Source: Kaistella sp. SH40-3
GTDB taxonomy: Bacteria > Bacteroidota > Bacteroidia > Flavobacteriales > Weeksellaceae
DNA length: 64,000 nucleotides
Direction of reading: 5' to 3'
Assembly: GCF_030686865.1 (NCBI RefSeq)
Contig: NZ_JAQYUS010000008.1
Coordinates: 1 to 64,000, forward strand
Shown here in pieces: positions 63,627 through 64,000 of the stretch; the first letter of the stretch is position 1; every line of letters begins with the position of its first letter. The notes below the pieces were generated by a model, which saw nothing but the letters and a program-made list of their open reading frames with translations, did no database searches and was not told the origin of the DNA. A program made the translations under genes and the position numbers.

Positions 63627-63953
63627 ATGGAAATCACAAAACTTCAACAGGAGGTTGATGAATGGATAAAAAAAATAGGTGTTCGGTATTTTAATGAACT
63701 CACCAATATGGCGATGCTAACTGAAGAAGTTGGTGAAGTTGCCCGAATAATTGCCCGACGATATGGCGAACAAAGCGAAAAAGAATCTGACAAATCAAAA
63801 GATCTGGGCGAAGAATTAGCCGATGTTTTATTTGTTATTTTATGTTTGGCAAACCAAACAGGAACGAACTTGCAGGAAGCATTTGACCGCAAAATGAAAG
63901 TAAAAACAGACCGCGATAAAGATCGTCATCAAAATAACGAGAAACTAAAATAA
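63627..63953 (+). CDS. MazG-like nucleotide pyrophosphohydrolase
   Basis: 108 residues from the ATG at 63627. The metal-binding motifs are EEVGEVARII and LGEELADVLFVI (ExxE and ExxD), so it is an all-alpha NTP pyrophosphohydrolase that likely removes non-canonical nucleotides. A longer frame back to 63555 translates repeat copy C and is rejected. Confidence 0.88.
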   Translation: MEITKLQQEVDEWIKKIGVRYFNELTNMAMLTEEVGEVARIIARRYGEQSEKESDKSKDLGEELADVLFVILCLANQTGTNLQEAFDRKMKVKTDRDKDRHQNNEKLK

Positions 63954-63991
63954 GAACTCGTCATTCTTAATTTTAAAGATAAAAAATAAAA

Positions 63992-64000
63992 ATGAGGCTT
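63992..64000 (+). other. Possible start of the next gene
   Basis: An ATG lies 9 bases from the window edge after a 38-base spacer. Only three codons are visible, so the product cannot be named. Confidence 0.25.

Noticed and set aside
1..64000. tRNA, rRNA or riboswitch genes
   Set aside because: I looked in all spacers above about 80 bases and found no cloverleaf, rRNA stretch or riboswitch core that I could support by eye; a covariance search would settle this.

Overview
The window is a chromosomal segment of a flavobacterium, most likely family Weeksellaceae (Chryseobacterium, Kaistella or Epilithonimonas type). The evidence is AT-rich DNA, a T9SS sorting tail, GLPGLI-family proteins, ribosomal protein THX, a cytochrome-b type succinate dehydrogenase, the rpsL-rpsG-fusA-rpsJ gene order, and many exact copies of the Bacteroidetes -7 promoter box TAnnTTTG. 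I see no tRNA or rRNA gene, transposase, phage gene or CRISPR array.

Layout: 1-9 kb holds a thioredoxin-fold lipoprotein, sdhCAB, and lpxB-comEC. 8-11 kb holds small conserved proteins (DUF2480, DUF937, THX) and a DUF2975/XRE regulator pair. 11-20 kb holds aspS, a uracil-DNA glycosylase/enoyl-CoA hydratase/SDR operon, a GxxExxY gene between two large hairpin repeats, a small repeat-protein gene broken by one stop codon, and a PaaZ gene with an extra third domain. 20-23 kb holds gltA, eno and a lipoprotein. 23.4-37.4 kb is the S10-spc-alpha ribosomal superoperon (rplC to rplQ, with secY, infA, rpmJ, rpoA). 37.4-43.5 kb is an insertion of five accessory genes that separates rplC from rpsJ. 43.7-47.1 kb is the str operon (rpsL-rpsG-fusA-rpsJ). 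47-64 kb holds a polytopic membrane protein, an LRR T9SS cargo, dps, pncB, rmuC-rlmB, several lipoproteins, fthC, a tRNA wobble-uridine hydroxylation operon (trhO-trhP-ferredoxin), a GlmU-like gene, rpmE type B, a beta-helix lipoprotein and a MazG-like gene.

The most interesting observation is that trhO and trhP, two unrelated enzyme types known to make the same tRNA modification (ho5U34), lie next to each other with overlapping start and stop codons. Here both end in the same roughly 86-residue domain. That domain belongs to the U32 peptidase family and looks transplanted onto the rhodanese-type TrhO. A one-cluster ferredoxin follows in the same operon.

Other points of interest are a perfect dyad over the promoter of a membrane-anchored regulator-like gene, phased direct repeats before the DUF2975/XRE pair, a long inverted repeat inside the spc operon, a dispersed repeat family with three copies here, and a two-gene secreted system of unknown function.
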